From: Cellvibrionaceae bacterium
GTDB taxonomy: Bacteria; Pseudomonadota; Gammaproteobacteria; Pseudomonadales; Cellvibrionaceae
DNA: 64,000 nt
Assembly (NCBI GenBank): GCA_024707385.1
Contig: JANPZW010000013.1
Coordinates: 753,465-817,464 of the forward strand
Reading direction: 5' to 3'
The first letter of the stretch is position 1. Each line of letters begins with the position of its first letter. The notes below the pieces were generated by a model, which worked only from the letters and a program-made list of their open reading frames with translations, had not been told where the DNA came from and ran no database searches. Positions 1-11,134 of this stretch are shown here, in pieces. A program made the position numbers and the translations under genes.

Positions 1-2661
1 AGAATCCCTTCGGCCAGGCCGATCATGCTGCTGATGGGCGCGCGCAGTTCGTGAGAGGTGTCGATCAGAAAAGCGTCCTTGATCTTGTTGACGCGCAACA
101 GCTCGGCGTTGAGCGCGCGCTGCTTGTCCAGCTCCACATGTTTGAGAAATATGCGCACCAGGAACACCACCAGCAGCACCGCCGCCAGGGCGTAGCCGAG
201 AAAGGCCCACCGGCTCAACCAGGGCGGTGGCGCCATAACGACCTGCACATGCGCCTCGCGGCGATTCCAGTTGCCGTCGCGGTCGGCACTGCGCACCTTG
301 AAGGTGTAGGTGCCGGGGTTGAGGTTGGTGTAGGTAGCGCTGTTGGTGCCCGCCGCCTCGTGCCACTCATCATCGAAGCCTTCCAGCTTGTAGACGTACT
401 TGTATTCGCCGGCGGCGCGATAGTTGAGGGTCGCGAAGGAGAAGGAAAACATCGCGTGGTCATGGCGCAAGTTGATGCGCTCGGCATAGGTGATGGCGCG
501 ACTGAGCGGGGAGTCCTCCGCACCTATCGCCACCGGGCGGTTGAACAGGCGGAAGTCGGTGAGCACCAGAGGGAAGTCGTTGCCATATAGGGTAAACGCG
601 CGGGGGTCGAAGACGGAAAAACCGTCGGTGCCGCCGAAATACAACTGGCCCTTGCGATCCTTGAAGGTGGCGTCGCGGTTGAAGGTATCGCCGACCAGAC
701 CCTGGTTGCGGTGGAACGAGCGCACTTCGAGGCTCTTGGGTTCTATGCGCGCAATCCCGTTGGCGGTGCTGGCCCAGATGAAACCCAGATTGTCCTCGAT
801 AAAGCTGGTCACCAGCGGCGCCAGGCTCTCCGGCCAGTTGAGGTGAGTGAAGGTGTTGCTGTCGTAATCGAACACCACCGCGCCTACATCCTGAGTGCCG
901 ATCCAGATGCGCCCTTTGCTGTCTTCCATAAGCGCGCGGATGCGCACGCTATTGAGGGTACCGGGATTGTTGCTGTCTTTCGCGTAACGGGTAAACCGGC
1001 CGCTGGCGCGGTCCAGCTGGTTGAGACCATCCACCGTCGCCAGCCAGAAGCCGCCGCGGCGGTCCTCGAGAATGGCCCAGACGAAATTGCTCGAGATTGA
1101 GTGCGGATCGCTCTGATTGAGAGTGAAGTGCTCGAAGCTGTCGGTGGCGCGATCGTAGCGATTGAGACCGCCGGTTTCCGTGGCCACCCAGAGCACGTTT
1201 TCCCGATCCACGTAGATGTCCCAGATAAACGCGCTGCTGATGCTGCCGGGTTTCTGCCGGTCCGGGCGGTAATTGTGGAAGGTTTCGGTGACCCGGTCGA
1301 AACGATGCAAGCCGCCGCCCCAGCTTCCCACCCAGATATCGCCGGAAGGATCTTCCGCCAGACTCAGCACGGCATTGGCCTGCAGACCTTTAGCACTCGC
1401 GGGATCGCGCAGATAGCGGCGGACAAACCGCCGCTCTTCCGGATCGAACAGATTCAAGCCGTTCTCTGTGCCGATCCACAGAAGCCCGTCCGCGGTCTGC
1501 ATAAAATCCAGCACCGCGTTGTTGCTCAGGCTGTCGGGTACATTCTCGCGATAGGTGTAGTTACTGATCTCGCTGTGGCTGCGATCGTAAAAGTTGATGC
1601 CATCCGGAAAAGTGGTGATCCACAGATTGCGCTCCCGGTCCTCGTAGATCGCCCGCACCTGATTGGAGGCCAGGGTATTGCGGTCGATGGCGCTGTGGCG
1701 GTAGTGGATGAAGCTGTCGTGGTCCGCATCGTAGCGCGCCAGGCCCCCCTGGTCCGTCGACAGCCAGAGGACATCGGCGCTGTCCAGGTACACTGCCCAA
1801 ACCGTGTTGCTGCCGACCGCGCCGGGATCGGCGGGATCCGCCAGATAAGTCGTGAAACTGCGCTCCCCCCTCGTTCAATCGGCTGACACCGCCGCCATAG
1901 GTGCCCGCCCAGATGCGACCGAATTGGTCTTCCTCGATGCTTTTCACCATGTCGCTCTGCAAGGCGCCCGCCTTGCCCACCGCGGCGGCAAAATGGCGCA
2001 CCGGCGCGCCCTCCTGATCCAGCAGAAACAAACCGTAATCCCGCGTGCCTACCCAGATCCGGTTTTTACTGTCGACAAAAGTATCGAGCACGAAGGTCAA
2101 GGTCTCGGTGCCGGCGGTGAGGGGAACATTGATGAAGCGGGTGCGGTCGGCGGACACGATGCTGATACCGCTGCCGGTGCCGACAATCAGGCGATTGTCC
2201 TGGTCCAGCGCCAGGGAGGTGATGACATTGTGGGGCAAGGTGGTGGGATCGTCCTGCACCGGGCGGAACACATCAAAACGGTCGTCGTGCTCCACATAGC
2301 GCGCTAGGCCGCGGTCCGTGGCAATCCACATGATGCCGTCCCGGTCGATCAGCAGATCGCGCACTATGTTGGAAGGCGGCGCACCCGGTTCGGGTGAGGG
2401 CTCGTAGCGCTTGAACTGCAAACCGTCGAACCGTGCCAGACCGTTTTCACCTCCAACCCAGATAAACCCGGTGTTGTCCTGCACCACCGCCATCAAGGCG
2501 GACGCATTCTTCTTGAGGGAATCGGAATTTTCCATGATCCGCTGGAAACGCAGCTCATGCACAAGGTTCGCGACATGATTGGCGACGGCCGCCTCCGCCA
2601 GCAACAGACTGCCGAACAGAGCCAGGAGGCCGTACATCCAGGCGGCGCTATGTCTTGCCAT
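1..2661 (-). CDS. Sensor histidine kinase with beta-propeller sensor (partial, apparent frameshift)
   Basis: Two-component sensor of the Reg_prop/Y_Y_Y type. From the N-terminus (2661) it has one hydrophobic segment used as signal or anchor, then about a dozen periplasmic propeller repeats of the pattern GLxRYD/IWxGT, a Y_Y_Y-like module (YKLEGFDDEWHEA), a transmembrane segment, and the start of the HisKA domain with the H-box SHELRAPISS. The window edge cuts the kinase just after this box, so the ATPase part and any receiver or AraC domain are not visible. The reading frame shifts at a run of six C (1865-1870); both sides read as matching propeller repeats, so I join them. In Cellvibrio-like bacteria such sensors often respond to sugars; the ligand here is unknown. 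Confidence 0.85.
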
Positions 2662-3199
2662 TGAACCCCACGATCAATCTTGAATGCGGCCGAGCCCTTG
2701 TCAGCTCTCTCTACCGCCCGTTGTTATAGTTGCCGCTAGGTTAGTGCTTGCACACAACCCTGTCGACCTGCGGACAATCCAAAATGCAGGTTTTTATAAC
2801 TTTAGATACCAATTCGTCACCCGTCTCTTATAACCGGCCATCCATTCAGCTGGTTTTTTGACCACTCGTCTAACGCCTCCCTTCCCGACTTTCAGTCACG
2901 CATCCGCTTATTATTTTCTCCAGCAATAACCGGTTTGGTTTTAAAACTTATCGAAGCAAAAAAGGTATTCAGGCGCCATTTTTATAAGCAGATATTCGAT
3001 TAATTACACCCTATAAGAACTTGACGAAATTACGCTCCACCATTTATCCCAAAGCTCCGCTGGTCACATCCTGCCCTCCCCTCTACTAACCTCATTACAC
3101 ACGGTTGTTAAGAAGCATTGCCGTTATAACCAAATCTTTAAAAGCCGCTGTTTTTATACCGCCTTGCACACTGGAAGCGGGGCGAAGTGAGAGTGATTC
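2662..3199. other. Intergenic region, divergent promoters expected
   Basis: About 540 bp between the leftward sensor gene and the rightward metallopeptidase gene. It is noticeably more AT-rich than its surroundings and has no credible open reading frame. It should hold the promoters of both divergent genes, but I see no convincing repeat, hairpin or operator. Confidence 0.5.
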
Positions 3200-4927
3200 G
3201 TGATGTACAGGCAGTATCTCATTCGGTTCGGCTTTCTCCTGGTCGTGAGTCTTCTTCTCAGCGCCTGCGGCGGCGGTGGTTCCAAGAAATCCAGCGCCCC
3301 TGCTCAGTCATTGGCCAGTCCGACCCCCGCAGTGGAGGACATCGGCCAGCCGCAAAACCCCGGCCAACCGGGGACAGACAATCCCCCGCTGGAATTGCCC
3401 GCAGGCGGCAAGATGGTTCTGCAAGGCCGCGTCACTTACGACCGCGTGCCTTTCGAAGCCCGCACTTTCCGCGGTCTGGATTACGCCAGCATCCACGCTA
3501 TGCCCGCCCGGGGCGTCACCGTGCAGTTGCTCGACCAGGACAGCCGCGTGCGCCACACCGGTCAGACCGACGCCGACGGCTATTACAGTTTCAGCGTTAT
3601 TCGCCAGCAGAATCTGCGCGTAAGGGTCCTCGCCGAATTGCGTGGTAACAGCCAGGCCGCCTGGGATATCCAGGTGCGCGACAATACCAACGGCAATGCC
3701 CAATACGTCATGGACGGTTCCCTCGCCAGTGTGGGGGATGGTGACAACCAGACACGTCACCTCCACGCCACCTCCGGTTGGACCGACGCTGGCTACACCG
3801 CTCCGCGCAGCGCGGCCCCCTTTGCCGTGCTGGATTCCATCTACGACGCAGTGCAATTGGTGGTGAGCGCGCATCCGAACGTGTTGCTGCCGCCCCTGGC
3901 GGTGTATTGGAGCGAAAAGAACATCGCCGCCAGCGGCAACCTCAGCGACGGCAATATCGGGACCTCGTTCTATACCTCAGAAGGCCCTTCCATCTATCTC
4001 CTCGGCGCGGCGGACAACGACTCGGACGAGTACGACCGCGGCGTGGTGCAACACGAATTCGGCCACTACATCGAACACCAGCTCGGCCGCACCGAAAGCA
4101 TCGGCGGCAACCATAACCAGACCTCCCGCCTGGATATGCGAGTCGCCTTCGGCGAAGCCTGGGGCAACGCCTTTGCCGGCATGGTGTCCGGCGATCCGCT
4201 CTACCGCGATTCCTTCGGTGCCAAACAGGGGTACGGATTCACGATCAACGTGGAGGGGCGCAGCTATTCCAATCAGGGTTGGTACAGCGAGGCCAGCATC
4301 CAGGCGTTTTTGTATGACCTGTTCGACGCCAATAACGAGGCGTCCGATAGTTTGAGCCTCGGTTTCAAGCCAATTTACGACGTGCTCACCAGCGATCGCT
4401 ACCTCAGCTTTGATGGCTTTGCCTCCGTTTTCGCCTTCCGCGCTGAGCTGGAACGTCAGAACCCCGCCATCGCCGGGGAACTTAGCAAGATGCTCGCGAG
4501 CTACAACATCTTCGGCACAGGCTGGTACGGCGAGGGCGAACTCAACGATGCGGGCTCGGCGGCGGTGCTGCCGGTCTATCACCAGATGACGATCGGCCGG
4601 ACCATCAACGTCTGCAGCGACAGCGACTTCCAGAAATACAACGGCATCGATGTGCGCCGCTTTCTGCGTATCCATCTGCCGGACTCGCGCCATTACTCCA
4701 TCAGCGCTGTGCGCAGCGGCGGCAATCTGCCGCGCACCAATCCGCAGATGCGCCTCTTCCGCCAGGGCGGTCAGGTGGCCTCATTTACCAGTGGTACTGC
4801 CGACCGGGAAATCGCCCAGCGCCATCTCAGCCAGGGCAGCTACGTACTCGAAGTGTTTGAAGAGAGCAACGCCAGCCACTCCCAAAGCGAAGGGGGTCTC
4901 GCGTGCTTTGATGTGACCGTCCAATGA
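3200..4927 (+). CDS. Secreted zincin metallopeptidase lipoprotein
   Basis: 575-residue predicted lipoprotein. The N-terminus is a signal peptide with a lipobox ending LLLSAC followed by GGGG, then a Pro-rich linker. Residues about 75-150 form a carboxypeptidase-regulatory-like beta domain (TDADGYYSFSV). The catalytic part carries a zincin motif HEFGHYIEH near residue 286, followed about 30 residues later by FGEAWGNAFAG, whose Glu is a plausible third zinc ligand. The C-terminal ~120 residues look like a beta-rich pre-peptidase-type domain. The enzyme probably hydrolyses proteins at the outer membrane; the substrate is unknown. The stop overlaps the next start codon (ATGA), suggesting translational coupling. 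Confidence 0.75.
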   Translation: MMYRQYLIRFGFLLVVSLLLSACGGGGSKKSSAPAQSLASPTPAVEDIGQPQNPGQPGTDNPPLELPAGGKMVLQGRVTYDRVPFEARTFRGLDYASIHAMPARGVTVQLLDQDSRVRHTGQTDADGYYSFSVIRQQNLRVRVLAELRGNSQAAWDIQVRDNTNGNAQYVMDGSLASVGDGDNQTRHLHATSGWTDAGYTAPRSAAPFAVLDSIYDAVQLVVSAHPNVLLPPLAVYWSEKNIAASGNLSDGNIGTSFYTSEGPSIYLLGAADNDSDEYDRGVVQHEFGHYIEHQLGRTESIGGNHNQTSRLDMRVAFGEAWGNAFAGMVSGDPLYRDSFGAKQGYGFTINVEGRSYSNQGWYSEASIQAFLYDLFDANNEASDSLSLGFKPIYDVLTSDRYLSFDGFASVFAFRAELERQNPAIAGELSKMLASYNIFGTGWYGEGELNDAGSAAVLPVYHQMTIGRTINVCSDSDFQKYNGIDVRRFLRIHLPDSRHYSISAVRSGGNLPRTNPQMRLFRQGGQVASFTSGTADREIAQRHLSQGSYVLEVFEESNASHSQSEGGLACFDVTVQ

Positions 4928-5593
4928 ACCAGCAGCCGCGCCCGCAGGAGGCCCCCATGCCATATGCCGCTTCTCTTACCGCCCTAGGTGTTTTGAGTCT
5001 CAGCCTGATGGCTGCGCTGGTCGCGCACTTGTCATCACCGCAATTGATGCTCGATCACGCCACCTGGCCCGCCCCGGTGATGCAGATGCAGCGCCTGCAG
5101 GAAACTCATGGCAAAACGGGGGGCATTTAGAACGTCCCACCATCCTAAAGCTCACCATCACCACGAGCACCGCTCGCCCGGCAAGCCCGGCGCGGATGTG
5201 GCTCTGATCGGTGGTGGGGTGCAGACTCTGACGCTCTCTAGCCCGCGGGATCTGGAGTTGACGCTGGCAAGCCATCTTACGCGCGGCCTTGTGCGCATCC
5301 AGCTGGACGCGAGCGCTGACCTTGAACTGCTGGGAGCGGTGCGGGAGTGGAATTTCGACGTGGATGGCAACCAGACGCTACGGCTGCCCATCACCCTGCG
5401 GGCAAATGCCGAAGGTCAGCACTATGTCCATCTGTTTATCGAGCATGAGGATGTGGACGGCAATACCACTGCCCGCGCCCTGGCCGCGCCTTTTCACGTC
5501 GGCCAGCGGCTGGGCAATCTCCATGAGAAGAGCTTGAGCGCTGCGGCAGCCAGCGAATTCCGAACTCTGCCGGCGCGGGAAGTCATTTACTGA
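4924..5593 (+). CDS. Membrane-anchored hypothetical protein (apparent frameshift)
   Basis: About 222 residues once a probable indel is allowed for. The first part has one hydrophobic segment (SLTALGVLSLSLMAALVAHL), so it is anchored or exported; the second part has a His-rich stretch (HHPKAHHHHEH) followed by a beta-rich domain with VREWNFDVDG and HLFIEHEDVDG. The frame breaks in a run of six G near 5116-5121; removing one G joins the two parts without a gap. The start overlaps the stop of the metallopeptidase gene (ATGA); Met at 4957 is an alternative. I do not recognise the family. The His cluster next to a metallopeptidase gene suggests metal handling, but that is inference only. Confidence 0.55.
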
Positions 5594-6738
5594 TCCGGCC
5601 AGCGTTCGGCGCAGAATTCCAACACCGCCTCGGGCACGGTGATAAAGGGCTCGGTGTAGGTAGACAATAATCGCTGAATGGCGCTGCGATAAACGTCCAA
5701 GTCGTGCAAGATCTGCACGATCGTCTCTGTGACCACCTTGGCCTCCAGTTCACCCTCAAGCAATCGACCCGCCCCCAGAGCGTGCAGCTTCTGCCCTGTC
5801 AGCAGCTGTTCCAGCTGAATTGGCAATACCAATATCGGCGTGCCTGCCACCAGACTCTCCCGCACCGATCCGCCGTTGCCGTGACCGACAAACAGATCCG
5901 CCTGCGCCAGCAGTGTCGGCAGGTTCACCACTTCACGGGTAAATTGAAACCGCGGACTGCGCCATTGCTCAAGGCTGCCCGGCGGCGCCATCGGGCAGAC
6001 GGCAATCACATTGGCAGGCGCTTGCGCCAGACCGGCAAGCAGCTGGGCAAAAGCCGGATGGCCGGGTTTGAGGTAGGCGACTATGCGCGGCAGATCGCCG
6101 GCGGCAAATTCAAGCTGGGCGCCGTTGGCGGGCGCCGTCCCCAAACAATAGCGGCCGACGCTGCGGTGGGAATAGATATCCAGCTCACGCAGATTGGAGA
6201 TCAGGGTGAGGTCGACCTGAAACAGATCGGCGAGACACGTCAACTCCTGCTCACCGCGGCGCCGCAATACCTGATTGATCACGTCAAGTACGCGCCGCTC
6301 CTGCCGCGCCACCAGACCGTCCGCCACCGGGATCGGGCGCCAATCCGCCACGGGAGCCCCCGGAACCGGCTCGGCAAAACCGGTGCCCACCACAATCCGG
6401 GCAACGTCATATCCGCGCAGGGCGAGCAGCGCGGTGGGGGAATAATCGCAGAGCACCAACTCCGGCCGCACCGCTTCCACCAGCGCGCGCCAGGCGAGCA
6501 GCAGGCACTCCAGCGGGTCCGGTTCCAGGTAGCCGAGCAACAGCATCGAATCGGGCAGACAGGCAATGGGGCGCTGCAGAGTGATTTTCGGCAGCCAGAC
6601 CGGCGCCTGCATCAAGGTCACATCGGTACCGGCAAAAAAACCGTAGGCGCGGGACAAATCCTTGAGCGCCACCACCACACGATAGCCCGCTTTTTCAAGG
6701 ACTTTTGCTATTGCGGAAAGCCGGGAGATGTGTCCCAA
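5587..6738 (-). CDS. GT1-like (UDP-glycosyl/macroside-type) glycosyltransferase
   Basis: 383 residues with the two-Rossmann GT-B plan. The N-terminal half opens with GHISRLSAIAKVLEKAGY, the acceptor-side motif of the UGT/MGT family. The C-terminal half holds FVGHGNGGSVRESLVAGTP followed by LPIQLEQLLTGQKLHALGAG, which matches the nucleotide-sugar binding signature with its conserved HGG-type loop. It probably glycosylates a small molecule or lipid in the cytoplasm; substrate unknown. Its 3' end overlaps the convergent upstream gene by a few bases. The start codon may lie slightly upstream, because the first residues normally precede the GH motif. Confidence 0.7.
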   Translation of the reverse strand: MGHISRLSAIAKVLEKAGYRVVVALKDLSRAYGFFAGTDVTLMQAPVWLPKITLQRPIACLPDSMLLLGYLEPDPLECLLLAWRALVEAVRPELVLCDYSPTALLALRGYDVARIVVGTGFAEPVPGAPVADWRPIPVADGLVARQERRVLDVINQVLRRRGEQELTCLADLFQVDLTLISNLRELDIYSHRSVGRYCLGTAPANGAQLEFAAGDLPRIVAYLKPGHPAFAQLLAGLAQAPANVIAVCPMAPPGSLEQWRSPRFQFTREVVNLPTLLAQADLFVGHGNGGSVRESLVAGTPILVLPIQLEQLLTGQKLHALGAGRLLEGELEAKVVTETIVQILHDLDVYRSAIQRLLSTYTEPFITVPEAVLEFCAERWPDQ

Positions 6739-6848
6739 TTCCCCCGATCTCCCAGGTGCAGAGAACCGTCCTCTGGTTGTGCTCGGCCATGTCGTTCGCT
6801 CGCCTCATCTCAAAAGCCCTTTTGTAACACTTCTACAGGACCCTGTGC

Positions 6849-8411
6849 ATGAAGCATCCTCACTACGCTATTCCCCTGCTCGTTCTCTCCGCCGCGACGC
6901 AAAATGCCAACGCTCTCGCAACGCCGGAAAACGACTACGCCACCATGACCCAAGAGCAGGGCTTCGTCGATATTCCGGTTCTGCAAAACGACTCCTCGGA
7001 CCTGGAGGGCGGCGGGCAATTGTACATTGGCGAATACTCTCAACCGTCCAATGGGTCAGTCTCCGTCGGTTACGGCGGTTTCATCACCTATGTTCCCAAC
7101 GAGGGTTACACGGGTGAAGATGTGTTTACCTATCAAGCGCTGGATGAATCCGGTTACGGCGGTTTCGCCAGTGTTTTCGTCAATGTTGTGAGCCAGGGGC
7201 CCGAGCCAGGAACCGGCTTTGAGCCCTATGCGGTCGGCGCAACCAACAAAGCCATCGCCCGTATGCTGGACCAGAATTGCACCTTCAATGCAGGGGAAGG
7301 TGGCGGCGTCTTAAGCATTCAGCAGATCCCGCAGGCCGGCGAAATCTGCGCCCTGCTCGCTGAAACAGCGGATCTCAACGCCGCCCTGCGGGAGATCGCT
7401 CCTGAAGAAGCGCTTATCCAACGCGATCTGCTCTCCAACCACTCGCGCAATAAGACCTCACGGCTCTACAACGCCATTGCCTCCATGCGCGCCGGGCGCA
7501 ACGCCAGCTTGAGCGTCAATGGCACAACCCTGCCGTTCGGTGGTGGCGCGGCTGGCGACGGTCTGGGATCACCTTGGACCTTCCTGTCGTCCCTGCAGAT
7601 CGAGAACTTCGAGCACGATCAAACCGGCAACGAAGCTGGATACGACTCCGACGCCAAAGGCCTGATGGTGGGTCTCGGCTATCGCCTGAACAGCAACCTG
7701 AATATCGGCGGCGCTGTGGATTGGATGACCTACGATGTGGGTTACGACGGCGACAGCGGAGATCTGGATTCCGACATCTACAGCCTCACTGGTTTCCTCA
7801 GCTGGTACCGCAACGCCCTGGCCCTCGACCTGCAGCTGGGCTACACCAACGGCGATACCAAGGCCCAGCGCCGCTTCAGCCAAATCGAGCTGCCGTCTTT
7901 CGCCGACAGCGACTACAGCAGCAACCAACTGGACGCCAGCGCGCAGCTGGACTGGTCCTGGCAGCAGCAAGCTTGGACACTGCGCCCCTTTCTGCGCCTG
8001 GATTATTTCAAGACGGAAATTGACGCTTTCGCCGAAACCGGTAATTCAATGTGGCTGGTGTCAGCGGAAAAACAAAATCACGAACAGCTCAATACCAGCC
8101 TAGGTGTGGACACCAGTTACACCCTCACCTATTCCTGGGGCGTCATGGTGCCCGCGGTGAAATTGAGCCTGGTCAATCAAGCCAACCTCAGCAACAGCCC
8201 GGTGGCCTTTCAATTGGTAAATGACGCCAGCGAACTCGGCCGCTTCGAACTGCGCGCCGACTCCCCCGACAGCCTCTTCTACCAATGGGACCTCAGCAGC
8301 GCCTTCATCCTCGCCGGCGGCCTCTCCACCTTTGTTGGAGCGCAGATCCTCAGCGGCTATGACGGCGTTAGTGCGTATCAGGTGAATGCTGGGGTGAATT
8401 GGGAGTTTTGA
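6849..8411 (+). CDS. Autotransporter-type outer membrane protein with cadherin-like repeat
   Basis: 520 residues. A signal peptide (cleavage likely after ANALA) is followed at about residues 25-115 by a bacterial cadherin/VCBS-like beta domain: DIPVLQNDSSDLEG, SVGYGGFITYVPNEGYTG and DVFTYQALDESG are the classic core of such repeats. A linker with a helical segment (residues 180-215) follows. The C-terminal ~280 residues alternate in the pattern of an autotransporter beta-barrel and end in a terminal aromatic residue (VNWEF), as expected for Bam-dependent insertion. It is likely a surface-exposed adhesin-like protein. A strong hairpin follows directly at 8427. Confidence 0.75.
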   Translation: MKHPHYAIPLLVLSAATQNANALATPENDYATMTQEQGFVDIPVLQNDSSDLEGGGQLYIGEYSQPSNGSVSVGYGGFITYVPNEGYTGEDVFTYQALDESGYGGFASVFVNVVSQGPEPGTGFEPYAVGATNKAIARMLDQNCTFNAGEGGGVLSIQQIPQAGEICALLAETADLNAALREIAPEEALIQRDLLSNHSRNKTSRLYNAIASMRAGRNASLSVNGTTLPFGGGAAGDGLGSPWTFLSSLQIENFEHDQTGNEAGYDSDAKGLMVGLGYRLNSNLNIGGAVDWMTYDVGYDGDSGDLDSDIYSLTGFLSWYRNALALDLQLGYTNGDTKAQRRFSQIELPSFADSDYSSNQLDASAQLDWSWQQQAWTLRPFLRLDYFKTEIDAFAETGNSMWLVSAEKQNHEQLNTSLGVDTSYTLTYSWGVMVPAVKLSLVNQANLSNSPVAFQLVNDASELGRFELRADSPDSLFYQWDLSSAFILAGGLSTFVGAQILSGYDGVSAYQVNAGVNWEF

Positions 8412-8426
8412 TTTCTCTGCTGTATG

Positions 8427-8449
8427 GACCCCCTTTTGGAAAGGGGGTC
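8427..8449 (+). terminator. Hairpin after autotransporter gene
   Basis: GACCCCCTTT and AAAGGGGGTC form a 10-bp perfect stem with a 3-base loop, starting 15 bases after the stop codon. It lacks a long T tract, so it may stop transcription weakly or stabilise the 3' end. Confidence 0.55.
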
Positions 8450-8565
8450 TAAATCCCGTTCCTATCCATTGCCTTTCCCTTTACCAAGCTTCCTCCTCCG
8501 GCCACCCTGTACAAATAATCAGTTATCATCCCCGCTTTTCCGCACCAACCCCCCGGTAAAGCCTC

Positions 8566-10747
8566 ATGATCGACAACGTCTCCCATCTGCTCGACTCCCT
8601 CAACGACGCCCAGCGCCAGGCGGTGTGTGCGCCGCCTGGCAATCAGTTGATTCTGGCGGGCGCCGGCAGTGGTAAGACGCGGGTGCTGGTGCATCGCATC
8701 GCTTGGTTGATTCAGGTTGAAGGGGTGTCGCCGCATCAAATTATGGCGGTGACCTTTACCAATAAGGCCGCCAAAGAGATGCGCGAGCGGCTGCACCATC
8801 TGCTGGGGGATTCCGCTGCGCTCGCCGGCTCCTATCGCAGCTTGTGGGTGGGCACCTTTCACGGCATCGCCCACCGTCTGCTGAAAGCCCACTGGCAGCA
8901 GGCCAAGTTGCCGCAGAACTTCCAGATTTTGGATTCCGACGACCAGTTACGCATGATCAAGCGCGTGTATCAGGCCATGCAGCTGGACGATACCCGCTGG
9001 CCGCCGCGCCAGACCCAGTGGTTTATCAACGGCCAGAAGGACGAAGGCATTCGCCCGGCCCATATGGCCGACAGTCACGACCCATTCACCCGCACCATGA
9101 AGGCGGTTTACACGGAATACGAAAACCTCTGCGCCCAGGCCGGGGTGGTGGATTTTGCTGAGTTGCTGCTGCGCTCCCACGAACTCTGGTTAAACCACCC
9201 GGACCTGTTGCAACACTATCAGCACCGCTTCCCTTTTATTCTCGTTGACGAATTTCAGGACACCAACGCCGTGCAATACGCTTGGCTGCGGGTGCTGGCG
9301 GGCGGGCGGAGTTTTGTCTCTGCGGTGGGCGACGATGACCAGTCTATTTATGGCTGGCGCGGCGCGCGCATCGAGAATATTCAAACCTTCACCAAAGATT
9401 TTATCGGCGTGGACACCACCCGATTGGAGCAGAACTACCGCTCCACCAGTACCATTCTCGACGCCGCCAACGCGGTGATCGCCAATAACAGTGGCCGCTT
9501 GGGCAAAGAGCTGTGGACCTCCGGCGCCGAAGGCGAGCCCATCGATCTCTACTGCGCGTTCAACGAACAGGATGAAGCGCGTTATGTGGTGGACAATATC
9601 GAAAGCTGGGTGGCCAAAGGCCACGAGCGCCAGGACATCGCCATTCTCTACCGCTCCAATGCCCAATCGCGCGTGCTGGAAGAAGCGCTGCTGCGCGAAG
9701 GTGTGCCTTATCGCGTTTACGGCGGCCAGCGTTTTTACGACCGCCTGGAAATTAAAAACGCCCTCGCCTATTTGCGCCTGCTGCTCAATCGCAACGACGA
9801 CACCGCTTTTGAACGGGTGATCAACACACCCACCCGCGGCATCGGCAATAAAACCGTCGACACCATTCGCACCACAGCGCGGGATCAGGGATGCAGTTTA
9901 TTTCGCGCCGCACAATTGTTAATTCTCAATCAAGTGCTCACCGCGCGTGCCGGAAATACGGTGCAAGCATTTTTGCAATTGCTCGACAATTTGGAAGAGC
10001 CGCATCGCCGGACAAGCCCTGCATCAACAAGTGGACTTGGTGATTCGCGACAGCGGTCTGCTGGAATTTCACAAAAATGAAAAAGGCGAACGCGGAGAAA
10101 CGCGGGTGGAAAACCTGCAGGAATTAGTCAACGCCTGCCGCAGTTTTGAAGGTGCCGAGGACGACCGCGCACCGCTGGAAGAATTTCTTGATAACGCCGC
10201 ATTAGACGCGGGCGACACTCAGGCCGAGGAATATCAGGACGCGGTGCAAATGATGACGCTGCACAGTGCCAAAGGCCTGGAATTTCCCATGGTGTTTTTG
10301 GTGGGCATGGAAGAAAATTTATTTCCTCACCGCATGTCCGCCGACACCAGCGAAGGTTTGGAAGAAGAGCGCCGCCTCTGCTACGTAGGCATCACCCGCG
10401 CCATGAGCAAACTCACCCTCACCTACGCCGAAAGCCGCCGCCTCTACGGCAACGAAACCTTTAATGCCGTATCCCGTTTTGTGCGCGAAATTCCGCAACA
10501 TTTAATTCAGGAAGTGCGCCTAAAAAGCACCATCGTTCGCCCCGCGACTTTTTATTCCTCAGCAACGACACAAACAGAAAGCGATATGCCCTATCGCCTC
10601 GGCCAACAAGTCCGCCACCCCATATTTGGCGAAGGCACAATATTACAATTCGAAGGCCGCGGTCCATCCAGCCGCGTACAAGTCAATTTTGGCCGCGAGG
10701 GGACGAAGTGGCTGGTGGTGCAGTATGCGAAGTTGGAGGGGGTTTGA
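8566..10747 (+). CDS. uvrD: DNA helicase II, UvrD (apparent frameshift)
   Basis: Superfamily 1A 3'-5' helicase of nucleotide-excision and mismatch repair, about 726 residues when joined. Visible motifs in order: Walker A AGAGSGKT (31-38), motif Ia TFTNKAAKEM, motif II VDEFQDTN, motif III GDDDQSIYGWRGA, motif IV QNYRS, motif V TLHSAKGLEFPMVF and motif VI VGITRAM. The C-terminal tail ends in the RNA-polymerase/UvrB-binding-like fold (VRHPIFGEGTILQFEGRG). The frame breaks near 10000 (gagccgc), where one extra base separates LLDNLEE from RIAGQALHQQ. UvrD is highly conserved and useful, so an assembly error is more likely than loss. Start ATG at 8566 gives MIDNVSHLLDSLNDAQRQAV, the normal UvrD N-terminus. 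Confidence 0.92.
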
Positions 10748-11134
10748 CTCGCGCAGTACCGCTTGCCTCATCACTGAGATCTACGAGCGCCGCTAGCGCT
10801 CGGCCGCCCAACAAAAACACTCAAGTCTTTGGGTCAGAAGTGTAAAGCCGTAAAAGCCATTTCAATGCTTGCGCACCTTATGCCTATTTATTAACATGCT
10901 CCACTTTAGAGTCGCTGCCACCGCAGCCCTGACAAAGCAAAGGAATGCAAGAATGAATGTTTTAAGTAATTTCCCATGGATGGGAAAAAGAGAATCAATC
11001 CCACCTGAAAGACTTTTCACATCCTCCTTATAGATTTTTACCATTAACTTCTTCATCAGACACACATGCCTGATGTTTCTTTATATTTTTCACCAAGCCT
11101 TTAATAGCTAACGAGGGAACGACTTGTGTTGACT
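10748..11134. other. Intergenic region
   Basis: About 390 bp between uvrD and the RHS locus. A small inverted repeat GAGCGC-n5-GCGCTC sits near 10786-10802. A possible 67-codon leftward frame exists but lacks similarity or coding pattern and is not annotated. The composition turns AT-rich here, and stays so through the RHS genes. Confidence 0.4.

Noticed and set aside
10862..11065. 67-codon leftward frame upstream of the RHS locus
   Set aside because: No ribosome-binding site, odd composition and no partner; likely chance.
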